A stretch of DNA of 64,000 bases. It comes from Torreya grandis (Eukaryota > Streptophyta > Pinopsida > Cupressales > Taxaceae). Made by a program: the position numbers and the translations under genes. The DNA is taken from the NCBI GenBank assembly GCA_037957365.1, contig JARHVA010002374.1, positions 186,001-250,000 of the forward strand, in the 5' to 3' direction. The notes beneath the pieces are model-generated. The model was not told where the DNA came from, searched no databases, and worked only from the letters and a program-made list of their open reading frames with translations. This document shows positions 1-12,130 of the stretch, piece by piece (position 1 is the stretch's first letter; every line of letters starts with the position of its first letter).

Positions 1-31
1 TCTTTCTACTTTAAGGAACTGCCCCAAAAGA

Positions 32-186
32 ACCCTTTGGAAGTGAAAGTGAATGCATATGTAGTCGAGGCTTGAGGATTCAAATACCTGCCAGTTGAAA
101 TTCCCATAAGAAGCCTTTGGAAGTGAAAGTGAATGTTTTTGTACTTGAGGCTTGAAGGTCCAAATACCTGCCAGTTGATATTCCCT
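32..186. repeat. Imperfect tandem duplication, about 80 bp, two copies
   Basis: Two direct copies start at about 32 and 112. Both carry the core TTTGGAAGTGAAAGTGAATG, then CTTGAGG or CTTGAAGG, then CAAATACCTGCCAGTTGA. They differ at a modest number of positions, so the duplication is not recent. No coding potential is evident. It lies in the intron upstream of the first visible NRPA1 exon. Confidence 0.8.
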
Positions 187-612
187 AACTCAGTACAACT
201 GGAGACTCCTGACATCTCAAGTAAATGTTCACCCATCACCCTAATGTTTTGTCAGATGTACATTTTTGGTTTTTGTTTTTGTTTTTAGCAATCTGTCAGA
301 CTTCTGGCTCCATCACTTCATATACAGTAGTACAGATAGGTAGAGTCTAAGTGGGACTGCCCACTTATTCTCATTGTTTATGCAATTGAAAGAGTGATAT
401 ATTTGGGTCACATCTTCTTAATGGGGTGTTTTTGGGTCCCCAAAAGCTAAAGTTTGAAGTAGATGATGAAATTTATCCTTCACCTTCTCTATGGATTAAC
501 ATTTTTCCTTGCTTGAAAGCTACCCCTCAGAGCAAACCTAGAACTACTTCCGCTCTTGTTTATGTGTAAGCCTATTCGTGGAATCAGTTGTGAATTTCTC
601 ATTTGTGTGCAA
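187..612. other. Intronic sequence without recognised features
   Basis: AT-rich single-copy-looking sequence. I see no coding similarity and no splice-flanked exon. The 5' end of the adjoining LINE is not sharply defined, so some of this stretch may belong to it. Confidence 0.5.
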
Positions 613-2352
613 CACTTGCTCTATGGTGTTTAACGGATTGAAGACTTCTCACCTCCATTTCTTCCTCAGGGGAAAGAGGTTGAGATCACCAGCTCCTATA
701 CTTATTTGGGAGCGCAATTTTCTGTTCCACGTTTCAGCTTGAGGCAGGCCTTTCAGCCTAAGATAAACAAAGGATATGGTTCTTTAGCTGTCCTTGAGCG
801 ACAGTGTTTTCAACATCACTTTCAGGGCATCTTATCCAAGATGTTCCTCATGGATACACTTATCAGACCCACTGTTCTTTATGGATCTATGGTTTAGGGA
901 GCTTCTTTGCTTGAGGGTGATTGGGCTGTTGTTGAGAGGGTCCAGGCACTTTTCCTTCGCCACATTATCAGATGTAAGCAGCCAATTCCCCAGCACATTA
1001 TACTTGCAGAATTTGGAGCCCAGCCCTTCCGCTTGGAGACTATATTTGGTTTGATTTCTTTCTTACATCGCATTCAGAGCTTTGTTGATTTAGTGAGTGG
1101 GCATGACAAATATCCATATTTAGCCTACTTTTCTTTAGAGACTATTGCCCTCTCGGCTCCTCCGACTCGTGTTCACTGTTGGTATACTGGGGTTTCTGAT
1201 CTTTTAGAGTCTGTGGGAATTAGGATGGACCGCCTTCCTCCATTCAGGTACACTTTGGATGCACTAGCTCATCTTGTACCCATCAGACAAGAGTTGAACT
1301 GGATTATTATGGATGATATTTATAGGCAGTTTATTCATACTACTTGGGTAAACCCCCCTGGGGGACTACACCCAAAGATGGCATTCTATGCATAACACTT
1401 TTTGGAGCTGAAAGACAGGCTTATTATCCGCCCATAATATACATTCCGCCACTGGATGCACTCTCTTCGCATTCCATTAGGATAGTTTATAGTGGGATCT
1501 CATAGACTTAGGATTGAGACAGATCCCTAGATAGATAGGGCCGACAGGATCTATCAGTTATGCAACATTCAGGGGATTGAGACCGAGGAATACTTCATCT
1601 TCCATTGTCCCATATAATACTATGAGTTCAGGGGGAGGTTTCATTGCCGATTTAAGACACAATTTCTTTTTGACTTCTTCAAATTTGAGGACTTGAGATG
1701 TTTAGCTTTATATAAACAAGCTCTTAAGCTTCGTGATCATTCTATTTAGAGACTTACTAGATCAGATTCCACCCAGCATATCACTTCCTTCTTCATGGTG
1801 CTACCTTTGGGGAGAGGCACTAAGCGACAGATTGACACTAGTACAACATCACATTCCAGATCTAGTTCCCCAAGATTTCACCAACATAACCATTTCAGGT
1901 GTGGCATTAGGGGACAGATTAGATTCACTAGATCTTCACAGAGGACTCTTCCATGTAGACAATGACTTGGAGGACAAACTAGACATCTTAACCTCCTCTT
2001 CTTCTAGTCATCCTCCTATCAAGAGCTTCTTGTCAGCCTTGGATGCTAGGAGAGTTGGATCGAACTCTTGATGGACCCACTCTTGGTTCTTCCTTCTCAT
2101 GGTTCATTCCCGCTTACCTGATGTTCACGGGCTTTTGTGGGTTGCTCATTTGAGCTTCCTTCTTTGGCTCTAAGTGCTTTTTGCTCTTTGCCATGTTTTG
2201 TATTATTTTCTTCCAACTTTGTTCTTTTTGTTTTCGGAGACCTTTATGGTTTCCGTTTGTTCTTGACACACTTTTGTAATCTGCTGTCCCTTTGACCTAC
2301 TTTTGTGGTCATTTGTTGGACATTAATATATTTATTTTATCTTATCTTATCT
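613..2352 (+). pseudogene. 5'-truncated non-LTR retrotransposon (LINE), C-terminal reverse transcriptase end and 3' tail
   Basis: The translation reads like the end of a LINE reverse transcriptase: SYTYLG near 694, IRPTVLYGS near 868, then ERVQALFLRHII and HIILAEFGAQPFRLETI, which is typical of the thumb and connection region. The frame continues from 907 to 1395 and then with stops to about 2070. A cysteine/histidine segment at about 1553-1605 (LCNIQGIETEEYFIFHC) resembles the zinc-binding end of such proteins, with the first Cys of the CxxC pair replaced by Tyr. There are in-frame stops and at least one frameshift near 640. The 3' end runs into a short TTATC repeat at 2333-2352, a typical LINE tail. 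The catalytic palm and any endonuclease are missing, so this is a dead 5'-truncated copy. It directly abuts a gypsy fragment. Confidence 0.8.
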
Positions 2353-2439
2353 ACATCTCCTTCATTCAAAAATGAAAGCCTTAAAGACCTTCAAGTTTTT
2401 TGACATTCACTACCAAATACAAATGAATGTATCAATGTA

Positions 2440-3020
2440 GATTAAGCTTGAATGCATCATCCCAAACTTCCTGCTGTAACTGCAATGACCATGATGAGCT
2501 TGAGCTTCTTACTTTGTGCATGAAGCCTACTCCCAATCAAATAAATCCATACCATGTCTCCAACATGAAACTGTTGCTCTCTCCTTTGTTGGTCATGGCG
2601 GGCTGGGTAGTTGGCTTGTGATTTCAAGAGTTGGTCGTGCAATATCGACCTGACCCTCTTATTGATGTCAGCTTCCTTCATTGCTTCCTTCGTTGCTTCA
2701 TCTTTTTGTAGCATTGTGTTGCTCATATATAACATCGATTGAAGTTGGACCCAAATAGCCAAAACATGTCTCAAATACAGAGAAATTTTTAGAAGTGTGA
2801 ACAACCTGTATTGAATGTGGGCAGAACTTACATTCTAGGTCCTTGGAATTATCTAGCCATACACCTTCAAGAGCTACACTATTCTCCGGTTCACCACTTC
2901 AGTTTTGCTATTTGTTTATGGATGGAATGGAGTGGAATGCTTCAATTTAGTATCTGTTTTTCTTTACAAAGTGGTCCAAAACTTGCTCAAGAATCTTCCT
3001 TTGAAATACATGAATGAGAA
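2440..3020 (-). mobile_element. Ty3/gypsy integrase C-terminal fragment, decayed
   Basis: Minus-strand translation from about 3000 to 2457 follows the end of a Ty3/gypsy integrase: VLDHFVKKN, then FGYLGPTSIDVIYEQ, then a charged helix, and the signature QFHVGDMVWIYL near 2570 that precedes the C-terminal chromo-type region. Stops and frameshifts separate the pieces. No LTR, reverse transcriptase or protease of this element is present, so it is an isolated scrap. The LINE at 613-2352 ends directly beside it, so the LINE may have inserted into or next to an older gypsy copy. Confidence 0.8.
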
Positions 3021-4843
3021 ATCTAGTTTTACAATGAAGAATGGACAAACTACAACAAGGAATAAAGTGTCAAAACCAATCTCATTAAAATTCATTTGAT
3101 ATAATGAGGTATATAATACATTAGTTTACAACCCTTTCAAATCCAAGGGAGAAACCAAAGGTTATGTGAATGTATTTCTAACCTTCCAACTTCATTCGAG
3201 TGTATTTATGACATTTATTTTTTATTTCTAATCCTTGGAATTTATTTTCATTATTAATGCATTTATTTTGGATAAATTCCAAACATACCCCCCTGTGATC
3301 CAAAGCCTGCTCAACTTGTTCTCTGCAATTGACATGATCCAGGAATCATATCTCAAACTCTGAAAGCTGTGATTCTATGCTAGAATCCTCTCAAGATGTT
3401 GGTAGTACATTGCCCGCTCATTTGCCGAATGATACCAGAATGTTCACTGCAAAGGTGAAATGAATATGCTATATTTCCTTTTATAAGAAGTTTATGCTAT
3501 CACCTGCTACAAGACTTCACTCACTAATGTAATATCTCATGCCTTTTCTGCCATGAGGGTCCAAATCCCTGTGAGGTCAAATGCCTCATTGTGCTTCAAG
3601 AGCACTCTCAAATTCCAGACTTCTCATCATGTCACGCTGATGAAGCACCATTCTCCCAATGGTCACTAATGAAGGCACATTCTCTTTTATGGTCTCTAGA
3701 GTCAATGACTCCTATCTTTGGCAAATCATGTTGATGCATAAAAAACTATCTGCAGCAGAAAAACTGTGCCAACTATTATATCCCATCCATGTGCATTTGT
3801 TGTCTCCTCATTTACAATCTCAACTAGCAAATTCATGTCTGGAATATCCAAGCCTAAGAAAATAGTTTCTAGATACCAACTTGGACAACTCAAAAAATTT
3901 GTAGAAAACTATGAAATGCAAATATATTTCCAGCTACATGCAACATCTTAAATATCCATATTGCAACTCTGATCTTAACCAATAATGTACCGACTCAAGG
4001 GCTCAATACACAAGTCAACCAGAATGCACAAATGCTCAAATGCAAGTCAGTCCAACATGAACCATGATGTGCAGCTCCAAATCTAGAACATTATCACAAT
4101 CTTAACATCAACACTCCTTTTAACACATGCCTGCGTTACTACTGGTCTTGTGACAACATAGCTGGAAAACTTAATTTACCACTGGAAGTCGGGCTACAGC
4201 ACCTGTCAAGGTTGTCAGAAGCATCAGAGTTGTCAAATTCGAGGTCCCCTGAAAACTAATAGTTGTTACATCTTCTGAACTTATTGCTGATCTCATATCC
4301 ATACTAGCCTGGCTTCTTGAGGTTTATAGTGCTGACTTTGAGCTTCCTTCGTCAATTACACTAACTCAGATGAGTGGGGGCTAAGTGGTACTATCCACTT
4401 GCTCGTTTCTGATATGTGTCTTAAGCACTGACTGATTTTAGTTCATTGATGGTACTCCTGATTTATGTGAGGAAGGGGGCAGCTTTTGCCATTAAGTATT
4501 TGTATTAACAATCGAGAGGAATACTGATTATTAATATATTTTTTCAATCACATGAAGATGGGTATCTATGACATCGTTCATGTAATTAAATAGAGCTCAC
4601 TGCTCGTGATTTTGTATGTTAGAATATATGCAATATTAAGTGTACTGTTGGAACATATGCAGACAATCATAAAATTCAGGAGTCAAAACAGTGTATAGCT
4701 CTTGCTTATACCTCCTTTGTTTTCTGTATCAAAATCCTTCTATTTTCCTGCACCTAGAGAATATTGTTATATTTCATCTTTAGGCAGTTTTAAGAATTTA
4801 TCTTTGCTATTATTCTTATGATTATGTCTATTATTTTTTGCAG
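3021..4843. other. Remainder of the upstream NRPA1 intron, nothing recognised
   Basis: I searched both strands for the preceding NRPA1 exon, which should end in the conserved segment just before the trigger loop, and for retroelement domains. Neither is visible. The stretch ends in a pyrimidine-rich acceptor, TTATTTTTTGCAG at 4831-4843. Confidence 0.6.
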
Positions 4844-4984
4844 TTTGAACACATTTCATTTTGCTGGTCGAGGTGAAATGAATGTCACATTGGGTATTCC
4901 ACGTCTACGTGAGATTTTGATGACAGCATCGAAAAAATTACTTACGCCTGTGATGACTTGTCCATTGCGTGAGGGTAAAACAAG
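4844..4984 (+). CDS. NRPA1: NRPA1 (RNA polymerase I largest subunit), internal exon with the trigger-loop C-terminal half
   Basis: This exon encodes about 47 residues, beginning [20 protein letters not shown] and ending GKT. LNTFHxAGR followed by [12 protein letters not shown] is the trigger-loop/domain-5 signature of multisubunit RNA polymerase largest subunits, and the exact form matches the Pol I subunit. The enzyme transcribes the 45S rRNA precursor in the nucleolus. The acceptor is TTTTTTGCAG at 4834-4843, and the exon starts in phase 2, so its first T completes a codon from the upstream exon. The donor is the unusual AG|GCAAGT at 4983-4990. The split AGG codon formed with G at 33365 restores the frame, whereas the GT four bases further on would break it. 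No stops or frameshifts occur. The preceding exon is outside the window. Confidence 0.94.
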
Positions 4985-5060
4985 GCAAGTATGAAGTTGA
5001 TTACTATGAAGTTGTCATAATATGCTAATTTGTGGACACAGGACATTTTTCTTTGGTTAT

Positions 5061-5332
5061 TATACATCTGTCTTTTCAAGCTATAATGCAACTCTGTCTT
5101 GCATAGTAAATATTCCTTAGCGGTTTCCTTATCTTGCTTCCTTTTTCTTTATAAAATTTCTAGTTTGATGCATGCACAATTCATGCTATAAACTCCTATA
5201 CATCTGTCTTTTCAAGCTATAATGCAACTCTGTCTTGCATAGTAAATATTCCTTAGCGGTTTCCTTATCTTGCTTCCTTTTTCTTTATAAAATTTCTAGT
5301 TTGATGCATGCACAATTCATGCTATAAACTCC
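5061..5332. repeat. Perfect 136-bp tandem duplication
   Basis: Copies at 5061-5196 and 5197-5332 start TATACATCTGTC and end ATAAACTCC. I find no differences by eye along the full 136 bp. It lies about 75 bp inside the giant intron. Confidence 0.95.
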
Positions 5333-6712
5333 AACTCTTAATGCCTCAAATATTCTTTTATTAAACATCTAAAGGGACTCATTGTCCCGAACAAGACTAG
5401 CCTTCCTTGTACATGCAGTAGATTTGAGGTGTCTTCTCCAAGTGGTCTGTCATATTTCGATCAAGTGTTTTCTGATTTCACAACATGGCAGGTTACAAAC
5501 TCTGTGATCCTTGAATTGATTCATGCATATGAGTGGATTTTCTGAGAAGTTTTTACATATGATAGAAATGCTCTAATAGGTGAGGGTATTTTGAGTTTGT
5601 GAGCCTCTTGATTAGAAGCTTCAAATCTTTGGGGTCTTCTAAGGTTAAAGAGGTATTTGGCTTACCGTTCGTAACTTGTTACCAATTTCTGATGCTGGGC
5701 ATATTATAACATTGATCTTACACCAGCTTTTTACAGCATTCTCTTAGTGAGAGGGGAAGATTTGCATTTTTCCATTGAAGTTTTCAATGTCCAGTCATAT
5801 CCCTGCATAGGCCTAAACAATAATTCAAACAGGTTTTGTTTTGAACCACGTGCATTTATAGCATGTTTTCGTTATTTTGCTTTGCCATCCATATATGAAT
5901 GTTTGTTGTTAGCAATCTCTGTTCAGTGCCTAGTATTTTTTTAACTCTTTCTGTCAATCTAACCACAGCTGCTCATATCTGAACATTTTGTTTTATGGTT
6001 TTAGTCTTTAGATAATACCTTCCCATTTATTATTCAAAATAGATAGTGGCATTAATCCATTTGGTGCAAGATTCCCTTTGCTTTGCTTACGTGACATCTC
6101 TCACTGAAAGATAATGTACTGTGCTATGACTTTGATCATTTATGGCAGTTGACTTGGCACCCAATGTTATACTGCTAGTTTCTTCCCATGAGGCATGTTA
6201 GCAAACTACTATAGAAATGCTTTGCTTTACATCAGCAACATCTGGAATGATCATTGCACGATATGCCATCTGAAATTGAGAGAACAATCAAAATACCATT
6301 TGGTAGTACGAAGTATCCTTTTTGTTTGGGGTTGGTTTTCACCTTCCTTAGATAATATACTGTGAAGGAGGAGAACCAAGTATTTCCTTCACTGTATCCA
6401 ATCCACTTAGAATACATTCATATGATTTCCATCTCCATAATTACTGTGAAACAAATAAACCAACTGGAAAAATTGACCTGGTGCTTTCTCATAATCCAAG
6501 TTGTTGTATTATATTGGAAATTGAAGGTTAAATATTTCCTTCCAAAAACTGCTTTCGTATATGAGAACAAGCATTTGTTAATGTGTGATTCATCCCTACT
6601 GAAACAGAAGGGGTATGAATTAGTGAAGTCGCTGTTGAACCCCAATGGCAAACAATGCTCTCACCAAAATTCATATAACCATTACTAACTTTGGTTGTAA
6701 TGCCTTGCTAAT
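5333..6712. other. Intronic sequence, nothing recognised
   Basis: AT-rich sequence with scattered short open frames of no recognisable family. No LTR, transposase or exon signature was found on either strand. Confidence 0.5.
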
Positions 6713-6890
6713 CATTTCTTTGTAGGAGGTTGGACTTACTTTCTGGTACCACCACTTCTGGTATCATTTCAAAATTAATATATTTGTCTTTTAGTTTGAT
6801 GGGGTTCCATAATAATTTTATGTCTAGTAATGTTGTCCATAGACACTTCATTTAACATGAAGGTCATTATTGTTCTTATGTGCTTAATAT
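6713..6890. repeat. Third, partial copy of the 8310-8500 sequence
   Basis: The segment starting TTTCTTTGTAGGAGG, followed by a CTTACTTT...ACCACCACTT block and later GTCCATAGACACTT, matches the stretches at about 8325-8500 and, in part, 8930-9000. It is an older relative of the tandem arrays immediately downstream, which shows the region grew by repeated local duplication. Confidence 0.6.
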
Positions 6891-7039
6891 ACAAACCCAT
6901 TTTTTCCTTGATTGCACAAGACCGGCAATTGACTGTTAAAACACCATCTCCCTAAACTTGGACACGCATATGAAAACACGACTATGTTAATGTGATGCAT
7001 CTCTCCTAAAGCACAAGAGCTATGACTTAGTTAAGTTGT

Positions 7040-7740
7040 TGTTCATCCCCAACAACAAAGAATGTTATGACCAACATCCATACAACCTTTACTAACATTT
7101 GCCATTGTCCCTTGACTAATCTGCATGCAGCCGCACATACCCATGCTATCATCTTGAGAGACTCCTTGGTCTCTTGTGCAACTCCGTGCAACCTCTTCCA
7201 TCATGTGCCTTCTCCGTAGTGCCAAGGAACATGTTGCATAATCTCTGTGCTTAGAGAAACTCTGTGCAGTCCCTTGCATCATGCCCTTTTGCGCAACACC
7301 AGGGAACATGTCGCGCAACCTCTGTTCAACTCCCAACATCATGCACATCTTGCAAAATGCCAAGATCATTGCTGCAAAACTCCAAAGACTTCATTGCACA
7401 TTTCACCCGATAGGCGTGGAGTGTGTAAGTTTCAAAGGCTTAGACCCACAGCAAAATGTGGATGATCAATCTTAACGCCATTTGGCGCAACTCAACATTT
7501 CTCCCAACACATCCTCTTGACATTTTGTGCCACCTACACAACACTGCGTGACTTTGCGCCATGCACGCAACCCCTACACAAAATCGACTTATGGCGCAAC
7601 GCCTTCTGACACACTGTACAACTCAGCGTATGTTAGAACCTTTAGAGCACATCGGCCACAAGGACAATTTGCCCCATGTCGGGCCATGCCAAGTGACACT
7701 TCAAGGGCCTGCATGAAGTCAACATACTGAGCACCTGTCA
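7040..7740. repeat. GC-richer low-complexity tract with recurring CGCAAC/TGCAAC words
   Basis: Words such as GCGCAAC, GTGCAACTC, TTGCGCAACACC and ATGCACGCAACC recur at irregular spacing against an otherwise AT-rich background. Short open frames here (for example 7247-7465) arise from the repetitive composition rather than from a gene. A related word, GCGCAAG, recurs at 10190-10560. Confidence 0.55.
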
Positions 7741-7868
7741 GTCAAGCCACGTAACCGTTAGAAAATGGAGAGTTGCACATGGAAGCCCAAACGATTCAAC
7801 TTCGATAATGGCTCCTTAGCCTTCACGTCATTGCAATCTAGTATACGCATTTGTAGCATTAGATGGCT

Positions 7869-8346
7869 GGCAGATAGTAATAAAGTAGACAGCCATGCAT
7901 CTTTCTCAAGAGTATGCTATATATAGAATGCACAAATTAATATAATTTTCTGTTCTAGTTCTATTGAGTTATTTATTCTCCATATTATTTAATATTGCTT
8001 CTGCATACACACACAACCCATTTAAACTCTCGTTTAGAGTGTTGGCTTCCATACCTCTTGGGATGTGGATCATTGACATCATCATTTCTTTGTAGGAGGC
8101 TCAGCTTGGCAGATAGTAATAAAGTAGACAGCCACACATCTTTCTCAAGAGTATGCTATATATAGAATGCACAGATTAATATAATTTTCTGTTCTATTTC
8201 TATTGCGTTCTTTATTCTCCATCTTATTTAATATTGCTTCTGCATACACCCACAACCCATGTAAACTCTCATTTAGAGTGTTGGCTTCCATACCTCTTGG
8301 GATGCAGATCATTGACATCATCGTTTCTTTGTAGGAGGCTCGGCTT
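7869..8346. repeat. 239-bp tandem duplication resembling an LTR promoter segment
   Basis: Copies at 7869-8107 and 8108-8346 both read GGCAGATAGTAATAAAGTAG, GAGTATGCTATATATAGAATG and CATACCTCTTGGGATG, and end near TTTCTTTGTAGGAGG. They differ at a few percent of positions. Each has a TATA-like CTATATATAG followed about 25-30 bp later by a TCTGTTCTA pyrimidine-rich stretch, which is how plant LTR U3/R regions look. No flanking polyprotein was found, so LTR origin is an inference. Confidence 0.75.
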
Positions 8347-8436
8347 ACTTTGTGGCACCACCACTTGTGGTTTTGTTTCTAGGTAGATAATTGTGTCTCA
8401 TGGTTCAAAGGGGTTGCTTCCATGACAATTCTATTT

Positions 8437-9420
8437 TTAGTAGTTCTGCCCGTAGTCACTTTCTATAATGCGATGCTCATCAATGTTCCTACGTCCTTAA
8501 TAGTTTATTGATTGTCAACTTTGTACTCAGATATAGTGTGTAAGTTGGATAAATATTTGGTTAAAAAAAAGAAGAAAGATCTAACGAATAAATGGTGGAC
8601 CCACTTCTCTTTACATAGCAAACATCTTGTGTTATGTCAAGGTTTGAGTACAGGGAGACATAAGGAAGATGGAGGCAGAGATTTGTGTAACGGCTATATT
8701 ATTCACCCATAAATCTAAGGGATAAGATTCTCCCTTCCCACATCTAAAATGCAAACTAAATAAAATACAAGATTCTCCAAAAAACTGAATTAATTGATAA
8801 GTAGGAGTTAAGTTTACATGATCAATGAGTCAATAAAATAAAGTTGCAAATGTTGGAATATACATATGCCATAACAAGCGAATCATCAATTACCTTGAGC
8901 GTAGTGAGGTGTCAAAATAAAATGGCATTGTCCATAGTCACTTTATATAATACGATGCTCATCAATATTTCTAGGTCCTTAATGGAATATCAACTTTGTA
9001 CTCGGACTTAGAATATAAACTGGGTGAAGAACAGGTTAGGAAAAAGAATAAAAGTAAGATGTAATTAATAAATGATGGAGCCACTTCTCTATATTTAGGA
9101 AACAGCCTTGTGCTATATCAAGGTTTGAGTACAAGGAGACATATAGAAGACAAAGGCAAAATTTTGAGTGATGGCTAGAATATTCACCCATATATCCTGA
9201 TTATAGGAGCAAAAGATATAGAAAAGATTCCCCCACTCCACACCGAAAATAAAATAACTAAAATAAAATGAAAGATTCCCCCAAAAAAATAATTAATTGA
9301 TACGAATGTTACATATACATGATGAATGAATAAGGAAAATATAGTTGCAAATGTTGGAATAGACATATGCCATGATAGATGAATTGTAAATTTCTCTAAG
9401 CGTGGCGAGGTTTCAAAACA
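8437..9420. repeat. 482-bp diverged tandem duplication
   Basis: Copy A (about 8437-8920) and copy B (about 8921-9420) share in order CGATGCTCATCAAT, CAACTTTGTACTC, CCACTTCTCT, CAAGGTTTGAGTACA, ATTCACCCATA, TTGCAAATGTTGGAATA and ACATATGCCAT. Corresponding anchors are 482 bp apart at the left end. Copy divergence is clearly higher than in the neighbouring 239-bp duplication, so it is older. Confidence 0.8.
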
Positions 9421-10189
9421 AATTTCATATGCATTATAATTTAATGTTAATACATCAATCTCAAGTCCAACATATATCGAGAATTGACATTATATTCAGG
9501 ATATATTACAAATAATAGGAAACTATGTATGTCGTCTTCTTTGAGGTGTTCCAAGAAATGTTAAGGTATTATCATCTTAAACATGACAATTATCATTGTC
9601 ATCATCCTCTTCTATGTCATTAGGTAAAGCATCAAGCCCATATGTTGTGAGGCATTCTCTATTTCTTCATTTGAATGGATTTGACTCAACTTGCAACTTG
9701 CTAAAGTAATTGTCTGGAAAGTTGACAATATTTGGAGCTCCATCCCCATGCATTCTTCGTCATTTCGTCTCCCTTCTTTCAAGCTATATCAATTTCGAGT
9801 TTACAAAATGTTGAAACCTCTCAGATTATGCCCAACTCCTTTGGTCACATAAATTCATACAATGAGTGTTATGGATGATAATATGAAAAAATCATTGCTA
9901 GTTTATTGTGACTATCAATTTGCCTTTGGATTTTAATTATTTGTGCACTTTATCTTCAATTTACCACTTAATTTTGTACAATTTGTTGTTGATAGCATCT
10001 CTAGAAACTGATTCAGTCCATACATGAAGGGTTCTTGTTTTTTGATAAATAAATGCAACGTGTAGGACTTAAAGCTACCATCAAAATAGCACATTGCACT
10101 CAATTTGCTAGCTTGAATGTGACATGTTTATCTTGAAATCATTTTCCAAGCATGACAATGCATCTAGTAAGCCATTGAGAAGTAACCAT
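9421..10189. other. Intronic sequence with a possible coding scrap on the minus strand
   Basis: On the minus strand about 9720-9530 translates to a short stop-interrupted segment including YGLDALPND and an acidic run (EEDDDND). This looks like the end of some transposon protein, but I cannot assign a family. The rest is featureless AT-rich DNA. Confidence 0.35.
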
Positions 10190-10560
10190 GTGTGTCGGGA
10201 AATGTCTCATCTTTGCATAATTTCGCACAATGAAAATTGTGTGCAAGTCAGGTGGTGCGCAAGTTATTTTGCGCAAGCACTAGCTGTGTGCCATATTGCG
10301 TAGGTTGTTTGCGCAAGTAGTGATGGTTACACAAACTTGTTTGGAGACTATCTATGACAATTGTGCAAGGTTGTTAGCATGCGGGAATGATGGCAGCATT
10401 GCACAAGATATTCTGCTCAGTTTCATTGCAGTTTGGGAGATTGCAAAGTGGTGTGTAGTGGTTGAGTTGTAGTAAGGTGATGCAAGGAGCTATGCAACAT
10501 TTAGAGCAACGAAAGGTTATCTGAAGGCATTTCACACACTTGTCTAGCTATATCAGTTAT
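10190..10560. repeat. Low-complexity tract with recurring GCGCAAG words
   Basis: GCGCAAG or close variants recur about every 20-60 bp, mixed with TTGCGTAGG and TTGCACAAG. The composition is like 7040-7740. It may be part of the LTR or leader of the copia element whose coding remnant starts near 14680, because the intervening minus-strand element separates them. Confidence 0.5.
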
Positions 10561-10855
10561 ACTGAAGAAGTGTTAGCAACATCTTGGTGGAGCGTTGACA
10601 TGAACATGTTGATGAGTGTTACATATTGATCGCTTGGTTCAATAGTTGGTGAATGCAAATTACAAGTGAGTGATTGATAACGGCATGATTCTTCTAAGGA
10701 AGGATATGTGTAACAAACTTGTTGAATGCTGAACACACACGGTAAAGTGTGTGCATTGTAATATACAATAAAGCAGTAAATGAAGGTTATAAAACCTTGG
10801 GACTTGGTGTAACATTGTAAGACAATCTAATTTATGTTATAATCAAGAGGGTTTG

Positions 10856-11886
10856 TGTAATGTCCCTTTCTAGGTAATTTTACAAATTCTGGAATTTACT
10901 GTGATACCTTTTCAAATTGAAAAATCAAATAACCATATTTAATAATGTTGTACTAAAAGCAATAGAATTTTTTATTGCATTGGGATGAATGCATACAAAA
11001 TACTTATGATGATACAAACCGATCTTTCACAGTAATACAATAGAAAACCCTTATTTATATATTTAAATATCCAAGTCTTGTGATCAATAACAAATAGCAT
11101 AACACTTGCAATTTCCAAGAAGAAGATACAATAGCTCCCAAGGATATTAATCTTGTTTACCATGCACAACAGTCTTCAAAGTGCAGAGATGAATGTGTTA
11201 ATGTGGTACAATTGTTAGCAAGCAGGTATGGCACATAGTAGAAGACAAAAAAACAACAAAGAAATGATTTTTGATCTCTTACAAGGTACAACTAACAAGG
11301 TAAAACTCACCATAATCAACACATAACCCTCACACAATTCACTATAGCTGACAACAGGGTACAAATTATTGTAGTGGTGACACAACAAATCCGAATGGTA
11401 ATAAACACCTTGAAATTCCTCTGTAAATTGATAGCAACCTTTACCAAACTATAAACTGGCTATAACCTTGGTCTTTTTTGCACAAATGTGATCCTGGGAT
11501 GGAATCACCATGTAGGATAGGAGGGTTTTCATCCTCTGATGGAAAATTTGAACACAAAAGCTCCAACTTGGAAATAGGGTTTATGTTTTCAAAGATGAAT
11601 AATGAATAATCACTTTTGAGCCCATCACATTTTTTTATAATTTTAATTTTTTATTCGAAAAGCCCTAAAAGTTTTTTAAAACACTTTTAATAAAATATTA
11701 CTTTTTGGCCCATTTAATAAATATTACCTTTTTAGCCCCTTAATAAATATTACTTTTGGTCCCTTTTATAAAAATAATACATAAGTGTCATTTTTTCATG
11801 TTATAAAATAAACTGACTTTAGACAACTTAAAATATTATTATTAAATTATTTTTGTAATGAACTATTTTGAAAAGGGGACATGACA
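10856..11886 (-). repeat. 3' LTR of the 10856-14433 element
   Basis: The 1,031-bp copy matches 13489-14433 in many blocks, including CTCCAACTTGGAAATAGGGTT, ACTTTTTGGCCCATTTAATA and the terminal AAAAGGGGACATGACA. The two copies have many substitutions and several indels, so the insertion is old. Confidence 0.83.
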
Positions 11887-12130
11887 GTCCGCCTTCTCCA
11901 AATTGCTTGTCCTCAAGCAATTACAAGTTCAACTGCTCTGACTCTCCCCAATTGACCATCTTTGTAATACCTGGATCCCAAATCAATCTTGAAAATTTGC
12001 GATTCCCAATCCTCAATCCTTGTGATATAGTTGGCTTCTGCTATGCCACTCTGAAATACTTATGAACTGAAAAGTTTGGATCCTCCCTTGGATTATGAAA
12101 TAGAATAACGATATGCAAGATTGTTTCCAA

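Noticed and set aside
4986..4994. GT donor (CAA|GTATGA) for the first visible NRPA1 exon
   Set aside because: Using the GT at 4989 shifts the frame relative to the exon at 33365, whereas the GC donor at 4985 joins it exactly.
7247..7730. Overlapping 64-72-codon open frames
   Set aside because: They derive from the GCAAC-rich low-complexity tract and have no family similarity or conserved structure.
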